In this document: piece by piece, positions 25,101-37,630 of the stretch | Layout of the letters: each line of letters starts with the position of its first letter | How positions within the stretch are numbered: position 1 is the first letter of the stretch | From: Rhabdornis inornatus | Taxonomy: Eukaryota > Chordata > Aves > Passeriformes > Rhabdornithidae | Assembly (NCBI GenBank): GCA_013397075.1 | Contig: VWZS01000321.1 | Coordinates: 496,001 to 560,000, forward strand | Length of the DNA stretch: 64,000 nt | Reading direction: 5' to 3' | Position numbers and translations under genes: made by a program | The notes under the pieces: model-generated | Told to the model about the DNA's origin: nothing | The model's input: the letters and a program-made list of their open reading frames with translations, nothing else | The model's database searches: none

Positions 25101-28100
25101 AGGGTTTTTAAAGCAAATATTAGTCAATTTTGTGTATTTCAAAAAATACAGATTTGACCTTAAAACACCCCACCCATTTTACTGTTTTTTCCCAAAGACT
25201 CAGCAGCAGCCTATGTATGTAATGCAATACATTATATACTTATGAGTCATTTGCTTTGTATTTAATTCAGTTAGGAGGAAATGCAGAATTAAATTTGAAA
25301 GAGTGACTAGTTCTCCAAGCATTTGGTACAGAATATATGTTAGATCTCACCCTCAATAGGACTCAAATGTGAATCTTTAGTGAGAGGAGGAACTGGTGAC
25401 AAGAGTAAGATTTAAACCATTTAGTACTTCCTGTGGCTGATTTTAAGTAGCTCTATGTTCTTACAAGACTTAGTTAATCTTGATTTGTGTTTTGGAATTC
25501 TGTAACACTTACTGTGCAATGGAGCAGCAAATACCAAGGTGTGCAGAACCCTCCACTGCAGGGAGGTCAGGCTTTTGCAGCAGTCATTACTCAGTTTGGG
25601 TGGGGAAGAGTTGAACTGTCTGTAAACAGCAGACTTCTATACTGGTTAGGTGTGAAGGTCAATTTAGATTACTTCATGTATAGTAAGTTGGCTGTCTTTC
25701 TTTCCACTCATTCCTTGTACTTATTTATACTTGCCATGATAGTCGAACTTTTTTCTCCAAGAATTCCTACTGTAGGAAATAAATTCCTTGTCATGCAGAT
25801 TTCCTTCCTTTCAAATGAAGCCTTACAGTTCCAGACATCACTTTTCAGCTGACACCAAGGCTTACCGCAGCAAGCTAACAAGAAGTTCATAATAATATAA
25901 TGTCATAAGAGCTTGCTCCAATAAATCAGGCTCTGAAACTTGGTTGCCCCTCATGTATGTGGACCAAGATGGCAGATAATGTGTTTGTAATTCCTATTTG
26001 AAAAAATGGTCACATTTCACTCTTACCCTTCTGGCCTTGGCTAAAGGTGAAATGAGACCTTTTGATTCCATATGCCTGTATAACTTCCTACCAGAATGAA
26101 AGAGAAAAATAATATTTTTAGCCCAAATTCTACAATAATAGAAAACAACATCAGGACTTTCTAAGGAAAAAGCCAGAACTGAAATCTGGTAGAAACCAAA
26201 GAGAATTAAATTAATTGTCTGGCAGTAGGCAGTTGAATTTCTAAGCTTGTCCTCCTGCAAAGTAAGTGTCCATAACTACATTTCAATATATTAAAGGACA
26301 GAATTGATCTCCCTAATCTTCCTTCTTCATAAGTGCAAATGCTGATGTGTCATCTATTGAGGGAACATTAGAACAATGCTACTAAGCACCTGATCTTTGA
26401 GATGTCATGGTCAAAATTTATCATCTTTAAAATCTTGCTGTTTCCTGATAACTGCAATTTACACTGAAATATTCACCCCTCTGGAGCTGCCCCTGAAAGA
26501 AACACTTGGAATAAATGAGAATAAATGGGAGTGCATGTACTGCTGTATTGTCTCTGGTCCTACTGAGAGTTCTGCTGATAGTATTGAAGATCCTCTGTGC
26601 AAGTACAGACTGGTAATACCAGTGTTTATGGAATTCAGTTTCTTATGCCAGAACTAATGGCAAAGTTCAAGGTGAATTCAATTTTCACAAACTGCATCTT
26701 TTTGCCCATTCCTATGGGTACTTCTAAGCTGGTGTCTAGTCCTTTCAAAAACCTCATGATATTCCAAGGTCTCTTAAAATAACTGAAGAAAACTTGAAAA
26801 AATGTTGTAGCTTTTGTGCACAGGCAGGTCTGATAAATTCATTGTCCTGAACAGTCCATTTCAGAGCTCACAGGAGGACACAAGTGCAATACCAGTCCCA
26901 TAACAGACTATGGGAAATATTTGTTACTGCTGAGCCTTGCAGATGTCATGTGCATTTCAAGTCTTACTGAGGATCTAGTTCCCATGACTTGAATTCTGGA
27001 TTTAAGAGGCAATGTGACATATGGTTTTTAACATCTCCCCAACAGGGTATGATTTCCATGAGTTCAGTATACTTGTCACTTTTAATCCAGGTTTTAAGAA
27101 GAAAATTAAATTTCATGGTAAAAAAATAAATTATGGAATGCTTGAATCTTTTAACTTGGAAAGGAATTTGCAAAAATAGTTTCCATTCCTTTAAATTTCA
27201 AAGGAAAAAATATCACAGAGGAAAAACCGGAGAGATGTAAAGCCAGCATGTATTTCTGCATGGATTGTCCAGCCCCAAGCACCTACTCAGTGATTTATGT
27301 AATAGTGAGGCTCGTGGAAATCATTCTTCTTGGGCAGCAGCAGAACCAGAGTTGCCAAAAGCTGGTGTAATTAGTAACACATTTGGGCCCAAATCACTGT
27401 CTTTCAGCCCTGTGTAACCCCACTGTAGTCAGTAGCAGAGTATAGCATATAGTTCTGCAGTAAATAGGAAATGTGATCTAGACTTATTCATCCCTAGGAA
27501 GATGATCCACTGGTGTCTGCAAGTCAGCTGGAAGGTAACTTGCACTGTGTTCTGCCTCTCCACATGCCATGTACTGAGCAACTCTTAATCCCAGAGCCTA
27601 AGTTAGTTTGTGTGTGTAATTTGTTCTTGGTTTTCTGCCTGTTTATGTTGCTATGAATCTCAAACTTCCCATTAAGCCATGATAACAGAAACAAGAACAT
27701 CCTCCCCCTACCTCTTGCCTCTCTCTGTGTCTCTCTCACAACTGCCAGAGGAAGGACAGTGAAGTAAGGAGAGGGCTAGACAAGCCATCTCTGTTGTTAA
27801 TAATAACACCAAGGGGAGGACTGGGAAAATAGCTGCTCTAGAAACTTCTGGCTGCTGGATTAAGCCAATACGTGCTCCCTCTATCCATATTTATATAAAA
27901 TGCTGCTACTCAGAGATGTTGTCATCTCAGAGCTTAGAGGGGTCCAATCACACAAAAATGTTCTGAAAGTTTTCCTTTATTCTTTTGCTGTGATAATCCT
28001 CTGTTTATTGAAAGGATACTTGGGGCCAGGTTTGTCACGTGTGTGAGTAACAACCATTGCCAGCTGTGTCATTAGTGCTGGAGTGCTGGGGAGGAGGGAG

Positions 28101-28992
28101 TTAAGAGGAAGATCAAAGCAGCTGGGATCTATCAAGAAACCAGGGCCCACAGCCAAGGGAAGAGAACTAACTGGGGCTAAGATGATGGCTTTGATCCCAG
28201 GAAGAGAGGGCTGGGGGTCAGGAAGCATGAAGTAAGGCTGAATATGTTTCTTTTGGCCCTGGTTTGGAGTAGGCTCCTCACCCTTAGAGGTAACATTTCT
28301 CCTGTAATTAATTTTGTAACTTGCTATGTGTTTTTTTCTGTGGTCTTGATCCAAATTTACCTGTGTGACAGAAGAGATGATAATTGCTAAGAGAAGCTGT
28401 GATGCAAAGCAATGTCTGCATTGTGCAGGATCAGGTTATGTGGAGTGCAGGCTTGTGCTAGGCTGAGTGCTGCTCTATGTCACTGAGAGGCTGGCCAGTT
28501 TAAGCTGAAATTTGTGGCTTAAGGATGTCTGTCTGGGCTACAAGATGTTTGAAATGTCACCAGTTTACGTTTGGTAAAGATGAGCACCTAAATGTTAATA
28601 CTTTCCTTTGGGTTCTGTCGGTTTAAAACTCTGCAACTTCTCTGTTATGTCATTAAACTCCTAAAAAGTGCTGATTTGCCCTTGTGTGAAAGCAAACAAC
28701 ATAGCTTGGCTTGGTTTGGTTTGGGGTTTGTTATCATTTTTCTTTCTTCAGGCTGATTCAGGGTAGCCTTGCTGGAGTTTTTTATGGCAAGATACAAAGT
28801 GGGTGAGACACCAGCATCAGCCATCTCCAGTGGTGTAACTTGGGCTTCAGTGTATGGCACTTGATGGGTTTTAGGTAGGCAAATCTCCAGAATGCAGGAT
28901 ACAGGATCTTCTGTACTTGGGTAGGGTTCTGGCTCTTTGGTGTTGTTACTCATCTTGGTCCTTCCACAGCCCATAAGTAATTCGAAGCCACC
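22121..28992. other. Non-coding DNA, no gene recognised
   Basis: Nearly 7 kb without a nameable feature. The frame at 22645-22863 reads plausibly at its start and follows a pyrimidine-rich stretch ending in 'cag', but has no good donor site and no known homologue. Two minus-strand frames at 27977-28354 and 28645-28974 (125 and 109 codons) are the longest here. They share no family signature, and such lengths occur by chance several times elsewhere in the window. 24780-25160 is especially AT-rich. Confidence 0.5.
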
Positions 28993-29009
28993 TTTTTTTT
29001 TTTTTTTTT
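28993..29009. repeat. Poly(T) run of 17
   Basis: Seventeen uninterrupted Ts are followed about 35 bp later by a TTTGTT/GTTTGTTT-rich region to about 29100. No retrogene is recognisable on either side. It is simple sequence. Confidence 0.85.
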
Positions 29010-29100
29010 AACTGTAACTCCAGAGTCTGTATCATTCCTATATTTATTTTTTGTTGTTTTTTGTTTGGTTGTTTGTTTTCTTTTTTTAATTGAATAGTTT

Positions 29101-31914
29101 TGTTTTGGATAACTTGAGGGGAAAAAATTTTGCTCAATATACTGGAGGTATAATTATCTTGACACTAGCATAAATATTTGCACCAATGTAGCTGCGAAGA
29201 GTTTTGCTCTGTATGGGTAATTATAAGGTGGAATTTACAGTCTTCTTGCAAGAGGTGGATTCTTGTAACAGAATATTCAAATTTTCATAATTTTCCTTCA
29301 TTTTTAATACCTTAATGTGGAAAAAAAATCTTATTTGTTCATGCATGGCAGTGTAATTGCTGTTCATGGGTACTGGAGTAAGAGTTTTCCCTTGGGGAGC
29401 AGGGTATGTTCAGGTAAGATAAAATCAGACGTTTTCTTCACCTTTGCCATGAACTGACACTATTCTGCATCACTGCTTTCACAGAAATTAAAAGACCTGA
29501 ACCATTTCTTCCTCCAGCACTTCTCCCTTCAGGCTTTGCTGCAATGCTGCTTGATAGAGGTGGAATTCAGATTATTTCCTAGAACTCTTTTAATATACAA
29601 ACTGTATGCACAGTTCCTTAGCGTGATGTTTCTGGCATAGCGTGGACTCTGTAACTTTCTCAGTCTTCCATCAAAAACTGCATTAGGAAGTTTTCCCTGT
29701 GAACAAACCTTTGCATGAGATTACACAATGTCCTTCTACGCAGAACAAGCATAACTGTAGCTGTTAAATTGTATTTATTCTTCCTACTCATGGCCATGGA
29801 GCAACCCTGTAAAACCTCTGTGGCCTCTATAGGTTTTTGTATTTGCGTTGATGCTCATAAGGATGTGGTTTGAACCAGAGCACTACATGTGAGATGGAGA
29901 CATTCTGGGAGTGTGTGTGCATGAGAGTAATCTCAGTGGAATATTTTGGCACAGGGATGACTATTCATCTGTTGAGCATAACACTGGGACAGTCATCAGT
30001 GAGAATCAGTGTGGAGGGAATGAAGTCAAAAGCAAACTGATGAACTTTGCACTTAGGGCTGTGAACTCTGGAGAGTAACAAGCTTTCTGTTTCTTCAGAG
30101 GAATAAACTGCCATGAATCATGTATGGCTCTTTCCCTTGGGTTATTAATTTTCTAATAGTTTTCTGAATTATCTTACTATAGGAGCTTTGTGGGTCTTTT
30201 CTTTTTTTTTCTTCCTTGATATTGTCAGATAAGTCCTTAAGCCAGCAACAGTGAACACAATGCTTATTGTATTGATTGTTAACAGCTTTGATCCCCTCAT
30301 GCAATGAGAAAAAAAATAATGAATAGGACCCTTGCATACAAAATTTGAAAGGGCTTTAAAATTATTGGATTTCTCGGTCAATTAAAAGCTAATTACCTTA
30401 TGTCAGTGAAAGAAATATTTTCTGGTTTTATCCCAGACCATTCTCTCTGTACACTCAGTAGTGTCTGATTGACAGACTCACTCAAATTGATGCCTGTGAC
30501 TGGGAATAGAGGGCTGAGTCCACAATGCAAACCCAACTTGTTTAGAGACCTGATGGGGATGGGTGGCAGCAAGGAAATTTGCTTCATTAATCGATAAGGA
30601 AGATGTTAATATCTTGTCTAGAGTCAGAGACTTATTTATCATAAATATGTGAGAATATGTGAAAATTGTAGATGATGATGAAGTTGACTTTGTAGCAACT
30701 ACCAAGGGCAAGAATACAACATTTTCAAAGCCTGCAGCTGGCTCCAATCTCATCCTGGTGTGAGTTAGGATTTACTCAGAGTCAAATGTGAATTGACATT
30801 TCCTTATCAATAGAGGATCAGACACCAATATATGAGGAAAGGACTAATCAGATCTGGAATATATTTTGTTACATATCTGGGACATTCCTAAACTAAGTCA
30901 GCCTTTGTACCTAAGGGGGTTTCCCCAGAGGGGAAAATCACACTTCATTTGTGCAGTAATATGATTACAAGAAAAAATTACTTAATTTGAACCAAGACAG
31001 AAATTCTTTACTAGATTCCAAGGGGGATAGGGATATAGATGAAGTAGTCTATGTAACAATTTACCAGTAGAAAAATAAATAGGAGGGAAAAAAGTTTCAT
31101 TTGTGTCATGGTATGTCAACTACAAGAGTAATGTAGCATTTTCTTTCACTCTCACAGTGGTGACATGGCAATCTGCTGTTAGATAAATTATTTGTTCTGG
31201 AATTTTTGACAACAAAAACATGAATGTTTTTTATTATTTTGTTTATTCCTGCAGCCAAAGCACACATAGTTGAGCTAGAAGTGCATATAAAATCGACTAT
31301 TTTGCTCTTCCAGGATAATGAAAGAATGGCATTGCATAATGCTGACAATAAAATAACCCGAGATATTTTGTTTTTCTGTGATGTCAGGTTAAGGATTTGA
31401 TTCTCCAATTAACTTGGACTGGTTGCAGCACTGGGAGGTTAACATTACAGGCTAAGTACTTTCTGCTACAAGGAGATAAAATACCAGACTGCTATTTGAG
31501 TCATCAGAGGTTTAAATTGTTCTAGTCTTGGGGTATTGACTTTCCTTACCTCTCTCCCATAAGGTTGCACCTGCACTGGGCTGCTTGTGTAACTTGTGTT
31601 GCAAAATCTAGCGGTTCTTTCTCAACACTGTCATCAGGGTAAAAATGATTGATAGGCTGTAATAGAAGGAAGGGAAATATAGATAATTAGTTTTATCAGA
31701 TACAATATTTCAAGAAATATTTCTACATGCTCTGCACTGTTTACATTAAAAAATCCACATTCTTAAGTCAAAATGTTTTTCGCCTTTCCAATTGTGTGTG
31801 GGTGGATTTTTTGCTACTTTCTTCTGGAACCTGGGTAAAGAGCATCTCTGTTCAAGAACAAAGCAGCAGCTCAAAGTCTGATACTGATACTCATATGTTG
31901 TTCAAGATTGTAAC
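29101..31914. other. Non-coding DNA, no gene recognised
   Basis: No gene or repeat was recognised. A 7-bp hairpin (tttcccc / ggggaaa, 30920-30936) is the only local structure noted. Confidence 0.55.
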
Positions 31915-32211
31915 AAGGTGGGGGTTGGTCTCTTCTCCCAGGTAACAAGAAACAGGACAAGAGGGAATAGCCGCAGTTTGCACCAGGGGACATTTAAATT
32001 GGATATTAGGAAAAGTTCCTTCACTGAAAGGGTAGTCAGGCCTTGGAACAGCCTGCACAGGGAAGTAGTGGAGTTACCACGCCTGGAAATGTCCAAAAAA
32101 CATGCAGATGTGGCCTTTGGGGACACAGTTTAGTGATGAGCATGGCAGTGCTAGTTAACAGTTGCACCTGATGACTTTGGAGGTCCTTTCCAAGTTTAGC
32201 AGTTCTATGAT
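31915..32211 (+). mobile_element. CR1 LINE 3' end with ORF2 C-terminus
   Basis: This is a 5'-truncated CR1. Frame 31918-32133 encodes the C-terminal tail of the CR1 ORF2 polyprotein (endonuclease plus reverse transcriptase). It opens with GVGLFSQV, continues through RTRGN, LDIRK, FTERVV and WNSLHREVVE, and stops with TAG at 32131-32133, where CR1 ORF2 normally ends. The 3' UTR follows, with 'gatgactttggaggtc', 'ctttccaa' and 'agttctatga'. The last 70 or so codons are uninterrupted, so this copy is fairly young compared with others in the window. It cannot make a working enzyme because the endonuclease and polymerase domains are absent. Upstream sequence shows no CR1 similarity, so the break is at about 31915. 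Confidence 0.93.
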
Positions 32212-33905
32212 GTACCTCCAAACTGATATCAGACCTGCTGGTTATTGGATACAGTATTTTTTATATCCTATCTCCTTATCACTAGCATTTATAATAAAAT
32301 TGCATCTTGCTCTGTTTATAATACAACTGAGCCTGATAAATATTAGTGAGCCCAAAAAGAGACTGAAGAAACCTTCCTCTGACATCAAAGAAAATGGCTA
32401 TTGCTAAGTAGTCTCCATAGCTGGTTTAGAAATCATAATTTAATGATTTTCGAAAGGCCTAACAACTTTAAAATTCAAAATTCTGCCTGATTTTTATTCT
32501 AGATTTCTTTCTTAAAAACATGTGGAATTGCTTGTAGCTTTTGTTAACCTTAGAGCAGTATTTCTGCTGCACAGCACTTTAAAACAAAACTTGTTTTGCT
32601 GGACTGCTATAAGACTTCTCTGCTCTTCTGGAATCCACTTAAACTCCTTTGGTGATAGGTAATTCTGTTTCTCAGTGCAGCCAAATCTCACCACCTCATT
32701 TCATTTTGCTATTCAATGTTGTCAGTGTGGTATTTTTAGCTTTCAGCACAATTTAGGAAAACTGGCTGGAAGAGCCAAGAGTAGGAAGGAGGTTCCCTGG
32801 TCCTCACTAAACCAGATTTTTTTCCAGTGCCTTTCTCCAGAACAGGGCTAGTTCCAAACAGAGTTGAAGAGACTACAGGAGATATTTAGCTCGATTCCCT
32901 GCAGGACTGATCCGTTTATGGTTGGAAGACTAGCTCTAATTAGTTAGAGTAGAAGTCTTTCTGTCTGAGTGAATACCATTTATTGTACCTTATTTACTGT
33001 TGTCCTTTCAGAATCTTCTTAGTTTGTCAGCATTTGATATATATTTTAATACATCTAAAGGGGAAAAAGAAAACCTTGCAGGTTTGTTGGCATATATATG
33101 CTTTTAGTACACTGAAGTTTGGTCATTGTTGTGATATTTTGGTTGGCTCTTAGTCGCTAAATAAATCCAATAGGGATGTTAAATTTTAGTTTGAAGTACT
33201 TGTTTTTAATTACAAGTACACGTTCTCATCCAGCTTAACTAATTTATAAAGTGTAATTAGGTAGTTCCTAACACACCTATCTCGGAGTCTCAGAAAAAGG
33301 AATGAAAGGTCCCTAAGTTAGCTGAGGCAAAGCACATCCGTGTAATACTAGACACAACTGGGTTTGGTTTTGGTTTTCTTAGTCTCTTTGAGAAGATTTC
33401 TGCTGTTGAACACTGTACCATCTTTCAAGGACATCTGCTTCATGACTTTGCTACCTTTACTTTTAGGAACTATTGTCTAGACCACATTTCCCCCCCACAC
33501 CTTTTCCCACCTCAGGCCTGCCATTTCTTGCTCTATCCATAAAGAATTGGGAATATATTCTACTTATCTTCATGTGTTTGAAACCGTGTCTATATGTTCT
33601 TCCCTTTAAATCAATCTCTCCTTTAAACATCGCAATTTCTTTCAGTTTAATTTTCTAAATTATGGAGTACACTGTGAAATGAAATTCCTGTCCTGTTCTC
33701 TTAAGTCATTGATTAAAAAAATATTTTATTTCATATAACTTATTCTGTTTCCCTTTTGACTCTTTCCAAATGATCCACAAACTTCTTGAAACACAGTTCT
33801 GAGAATTCAGATGCTCTTGGGCTTAGGTCAAATAATTCTTCCACTGTGATTTATAACCTAGCCTTTTGTTTCTCTGCAAGTTTAGCGCTTGTCTTTTCTT
33901 AGCAC
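32212..33905. other. Non-coding DNA, no gene recognised
   Basis: No gene-like signal was found. The right-hand part may include further decayed sequence of the relic that becomes recognisable at 33906, but I could not align it. Confidence 0.5.
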
Positions 33906-34900
33906 CACAACACCAGTGACTCATATTCTGATTGGGATGCAAAGTAACACCCAAATATCGCTCTTGAAAAAGCAGAGCTCACACGTGACTGTCTGCAACA
34001 AGTGTGACTTCCTAGATGTAGTCCATGTTCTTCTTCCTGTTTAATGGGATTCTGCTTTTCCAGTCCTTATCTCCAATTCTTCAGAGTGCTTTTTAATTCT
34101 TATCTTGTCCTACAAGAGAGCTCCTGAAAAATATGTTCTCAGTTCTTTCATCAACTAGAATATAGAGCAACCCTGGTTCCAGAGCAGACAGAAGAACCTG
34201 GTGTCCTACATCCAGCCCTGCTTTCATTATGATGGATGGTCAATAATAAAAACTCAGAGTTTTCCACCTACCTTTTACTAGTTTTGTCAAAGACTTTTTT
34301 CCCCAGTTTTCAGACTGTCATGTGAAATAAAGACAGGCGTTATTAAAATCAAGATTTCTCCATTATCCACGATGTTTACCATACTGTCCCCCCAAAATAT
34401 TGCAGTGGTTACACGCCGCTTGCTCTTGACGAATACAGCCTGGATATTACCCAGATCCTTTTGTTCTTATAGGCTTAAGAGACTTCCCTGTTTTTCCTGG
34501 GTCTGAGTTCTCACATGTATGATATTAAATATTTAGCACTATATTTGCCATTTTCCAGCCTTTTTTTAATTTCTACCTATTCTCAAAGATAACTGTTAAT
34601 GGCTTTGAGATAACGTGTGCTGATTTTCTACATATGTAAGGGTTCCCTTTTGAAAATAACTATTGCAACTAAGTATTGTTTAAACTGTTAATTCCCTGAT
34701 TAGGTCAAAATAGGACCTTCATACCACCAGGACTCATTTTTAGCTACCTGGATGCTCTTCCTTTTATGGAAGGTTGAGGGGAAACATTGGGCCAGGCTTG
34801 AATGGTCTGCCTGTAACTGACTCCTGATGTGTTTTATCAGTTTATTTGCCTCCTCAGCTGTCTCAAATTCATCTTTTATGATCTGCCTAGCCAGCAATTA
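33906..34900 (-). mobile_element. Ancient CR1/L3-like LINE relic, reverse-transcriptase region
   Basis: Read on the plus strand, the sequence follows block by block the antisense of a CR1-superfamily ORF2. A 'caaatatcgctcttgaaaaa' block (about 33953) comes first, then 'ttccagtccttatctccaat', then 'cttatcttgtcctacaa' (about 34099). 'ctttcatcaactagaat' lies near 34146 and 'gtcatgtgaaataaagac' near 34318. 'tttgccattttccagcc' (about 34544) and 'ctcaaagataactgttaatg' follow, and the last is 'ataccaccaggactcattt' (about 34721). These correspond in the right order to segments on both sides of the polymerase active site. All frames are broken by stops and indels, so only a non-functional relic remains. 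The outer limits are soft, and the L3-like versus old CR1 assignment is uncertain. Confidence 0.65.
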
Positions 34901-35802
34901 ATGCCAATTTTCTTTCTTTGTGTTTGCATTTGCTCTGAGTGCTCATGTGTCAGTTCTCTGGTCCTACAGAAGCTGGCCTCTTAGAGTGTATGATATTTAT
35001 TTTGTTGCTTTTCTCTTCCTTCTTTGAACTTTGCAGCTCATGAGTATTTCCCAACATGCCATCCATTAACGTTCTTCAAAACATTGTCACCAAGATGTTC
35101 TGAGAACACATGGAACAGTTGCCCCTCAAACTTCAGGTCTGATTCCCTTTAATTTCTGGATGTTTGGATGAGCATATGTGGTTTTGTAGCACGTGAAAAG
35201 ACCGTCTTTTCACTCATCCCCTCTTCTCTGTGAGAGCTCTGTACTTGAAATTAAGAATCAGAAACACAAATATCCTACAAAGCAGCACTACATCCGGCTC
35301 TGTACTGAACTTTCCTCCTTTGGAGAAGTGAAGCATGCAAACAGGGAACGTTGTTCTTAAACACATCCTGGAAAAAATTATATTGGATGTGAGATGTGAC
35401 CGTCAGATTTTTTAGTTCACGTGAAATCCCTGTGCTGCAACTTAAGTCCTTAAAACCTTTACTGGCCTTGGCTTTCCACCAGGGAGATGTCCAAAACACC
35501 CTTGTGGCATCCTCTTCTACCTGAGACTTGAAATTGGAGGCATCAATTTGCAGAGAAAGAACAGACTCAAACTTTTGAGGGTTTTTTGACTTTTGTATTA
35601 GTTTGGGAAGCAAAAAATGTTTTAATCTTGCTTAATTCTTCTTTAGGCCTTACAGTCAGAACATCAACAAAATTCTACCTAAAACAGTTTTTCCAAATGG
35701 AGGAAAACCTTAAGAATAAAGGAGACCTTTTGGTTTACAATTGTGTTAGATATAAGTTGTAAAAAATTTCAGAAATGTCCCACCAAAAAGCTAAAATTCA
35801 AA
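34901..35802. other. Non-coding DNA, possible extension of the LINE relic
   Basis: No gene is recognisable. The minus-strand frame at 35275-35613 (112 codons) has no known domain. Upstream ORF2 sequence of the relic would be expected on this side, but I cannot align it. Confidence 0.45.
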
Positions 35803-35868
35803 ATTTAGTAATCTTAGTTATCCATCCCAGTTAGCATTTAGTAATCTTAGTTATCCATCCCAGTTAGC
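35803..35868. repeat. Perfect 33-bp tandem duplication
   Basis: The unit at 35803-35835 (starting atttagtaatc, ending cagttagc) is repeated without a single mismatch at 35836-35868. A third copy starts with attt and then diverges. Perfect identity suggests a recent duplication, or an assembly artefact. Confidence 0.95.
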
Positions 35869-36609
35869 ATTTTATTGAGGTTTTATTTATAGCAAAAGGA
35901 GAGCTAGAAGTCCTCTAGAACTCTTTTTGTTTTATTCTACTCACATGTCAGTTTTTAAAGGCAGCTGATTCAAACCACCTCTGTTCTGGTAGGAGGGAAA
36001 AAAAAAGCCAAATGTTGTTTTCTACAGAAAGAGATTTGACATAGTTTTTTTTTTTAAAGAAAAATGTCTTGCTAGGTTTTTCAGGGTAATCTGTTGAAAC
36101 AAGAATCTGTTCTGAATTAGGGCTAAGCAGATATCCCAAGAGACTGAATTTTTTTAAGTACTTTTTTTTTTCCTTTTCTTACTTCTAAACGTGTGGGGCC
36201 ATGATGAAAAGTACATGCTGACTTAAATTTGCTCTAAGTCATGATCCTTCAGCTGACAGAGACTAGAGGCTGCATAACTTCAGAACTGCCTCTGCAGTCG
36301 AGTTGCGTTGATTTAAGCCACACTTGTTTAACTTCGAGCGCTTGTCAGTTCACCTGAAATTTGCAAGTGCTCCTATTTATACAAGAGCTGATTGTACAAG
36401 ACCAGGCACTGGTGATTTGGAATACCCAGAGCATGTTGTGTCTGTGGTAGAGTGCCCACCATTTCAAATGCTTTTAAGGAATTTGTGATCCAATGTGGAC
36501 TTTTAGACAGAATACACACTCAAAGGTGCAGTCTATGGATTCATTGAACTCAGCAATGAAACCTCCGCTAAATTGAAGGGAAAAAAAGATTTCACACATA
36601 TATTTTGCT
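35869..36609. other. Non-coding DNA, no gene recognised
   Basis: Poly-T stretches near 36045 and 36160 are the only simple features, and no gene-like sequence is visible. Confidence 0.55.
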
Positions 36610-37540
36610 GCTAAACTCCTGGGACAATATGTATAGACCTCATGATTCAGAGCTCAGTTTTTACCAACCCAAAGTCCTGGATCTCTTTCCGCAGGACTGT
36701 TCTCCAGCATCTCATTCCCAGTGTGTAGGTATAACCAGCATTACCTGTCCAAGGTGGAGATCCAGGCACCTGCTCTTGTTAAATTTCCCATGGCCACTGC
36801 CTGCCCGGCTCTCTAGCCTATCCAGGTCTCTCTGTAAGTCCTCTCTACCTATAAGAACACTCACAGCTCCTCCTAGTTTGGTAGCATCAGCAAATGTACT
36901 TAATGCACATTTGATACCTGCATCTAGATCACTGATAGAAGCATTAAAAAACACTGGCCGTGGGATGGAGCCCTGGGGAGTCCCACTGGTGACCAGTCTG
37001 ACATAATTATGTGACCTATGAATTATGTGACCACTTTCTACCCCTGTGTCAGCCAGCTGCTCACCTAACACACCATGGACATCTCTAGCTGTGAGCTGCA
37101 AGGGTTAACCAGAGGGTGTTGTGAGATAGTACCAGAAGCTTTGCTAAATTCCCAAACCCACCACATCTTCTGGTTTCCCTCAGCCAGCTAAATGGGTGAA
37201 CTTGTCATAAAAGGAAATTAAGTTGGTTAAACAGGATTTTTCCATCGTGAAGTTGTGCTATGATCAATGACTTTCAAGTGTTTTTCAGTAACTCCTAAAA
37301 TCATCTTCACCTTAATTTTACCAGGTATTGAAGTGATACTGGCAGGCCTGTAGTTACAGGGTCACCTTTCTTACCCTTGCTGAAAACCAGGATAATGCTA
37401 GGTACCTTCCAGGCGACTGAGACTTCTTCACACCCCCAAGACTTTGAAAAATAATGCAAAGGGATCCACAATGATGCCGGCCAGCTCTGTCTCTACCCTG
37501 GGATGAATCCCCATGGATTTCTGTGCATGAGTTGATCATG
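36610..37540 (-). mobile_element. CR1 LINE fragment, decayed reverse-transcriptase domain
   Basis: The minus strand encodes the central and C-terminal parts of the CR1 ORF2 reverse transcriptase. From about 37540 inward come the 'GIHPRV' region, a damaged stretch with 'PVSL', then frame 37101-36712. That frame contains VTSGTPQGSI (the PQGS motif), a degenerate F-N-ISDLDAGIKC segment, FADATKLGG and REDLQRDLDRLE. In active CR1 the fourth residue of that active-site block is aspartate (FADD). Here the second aspartate is alanine (codon 36883-36885), which would abolish polymerase activity. Stops and frameshifts break the region between 37100 and 37540, and the element is truncated at both ends. 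On the 3' side similarity fades near 36610. Confidence 0.92.
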
Positions 37541-37630
37541 CCTGCCTGGCACACCCATCGCAGGGCAGGCAGGTGCAGTTCCAATAATCTCTCTCTCCTT
37601 TCCCGGTAATCCTCAGCCCTGGAATGAAGG

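Noticed and set aside
27977..28974. Two minus-strand frames (125 and 109 codons) within 1 kb that might be exons or a retrogene
   Set aside because: The sequence between them does not continue either frame, there are no convincing splice sites, and neither product resembles a known family. The A17 run (minus strand) lies on the 5' side of the frames, the wrong side for a poly(A) tail.
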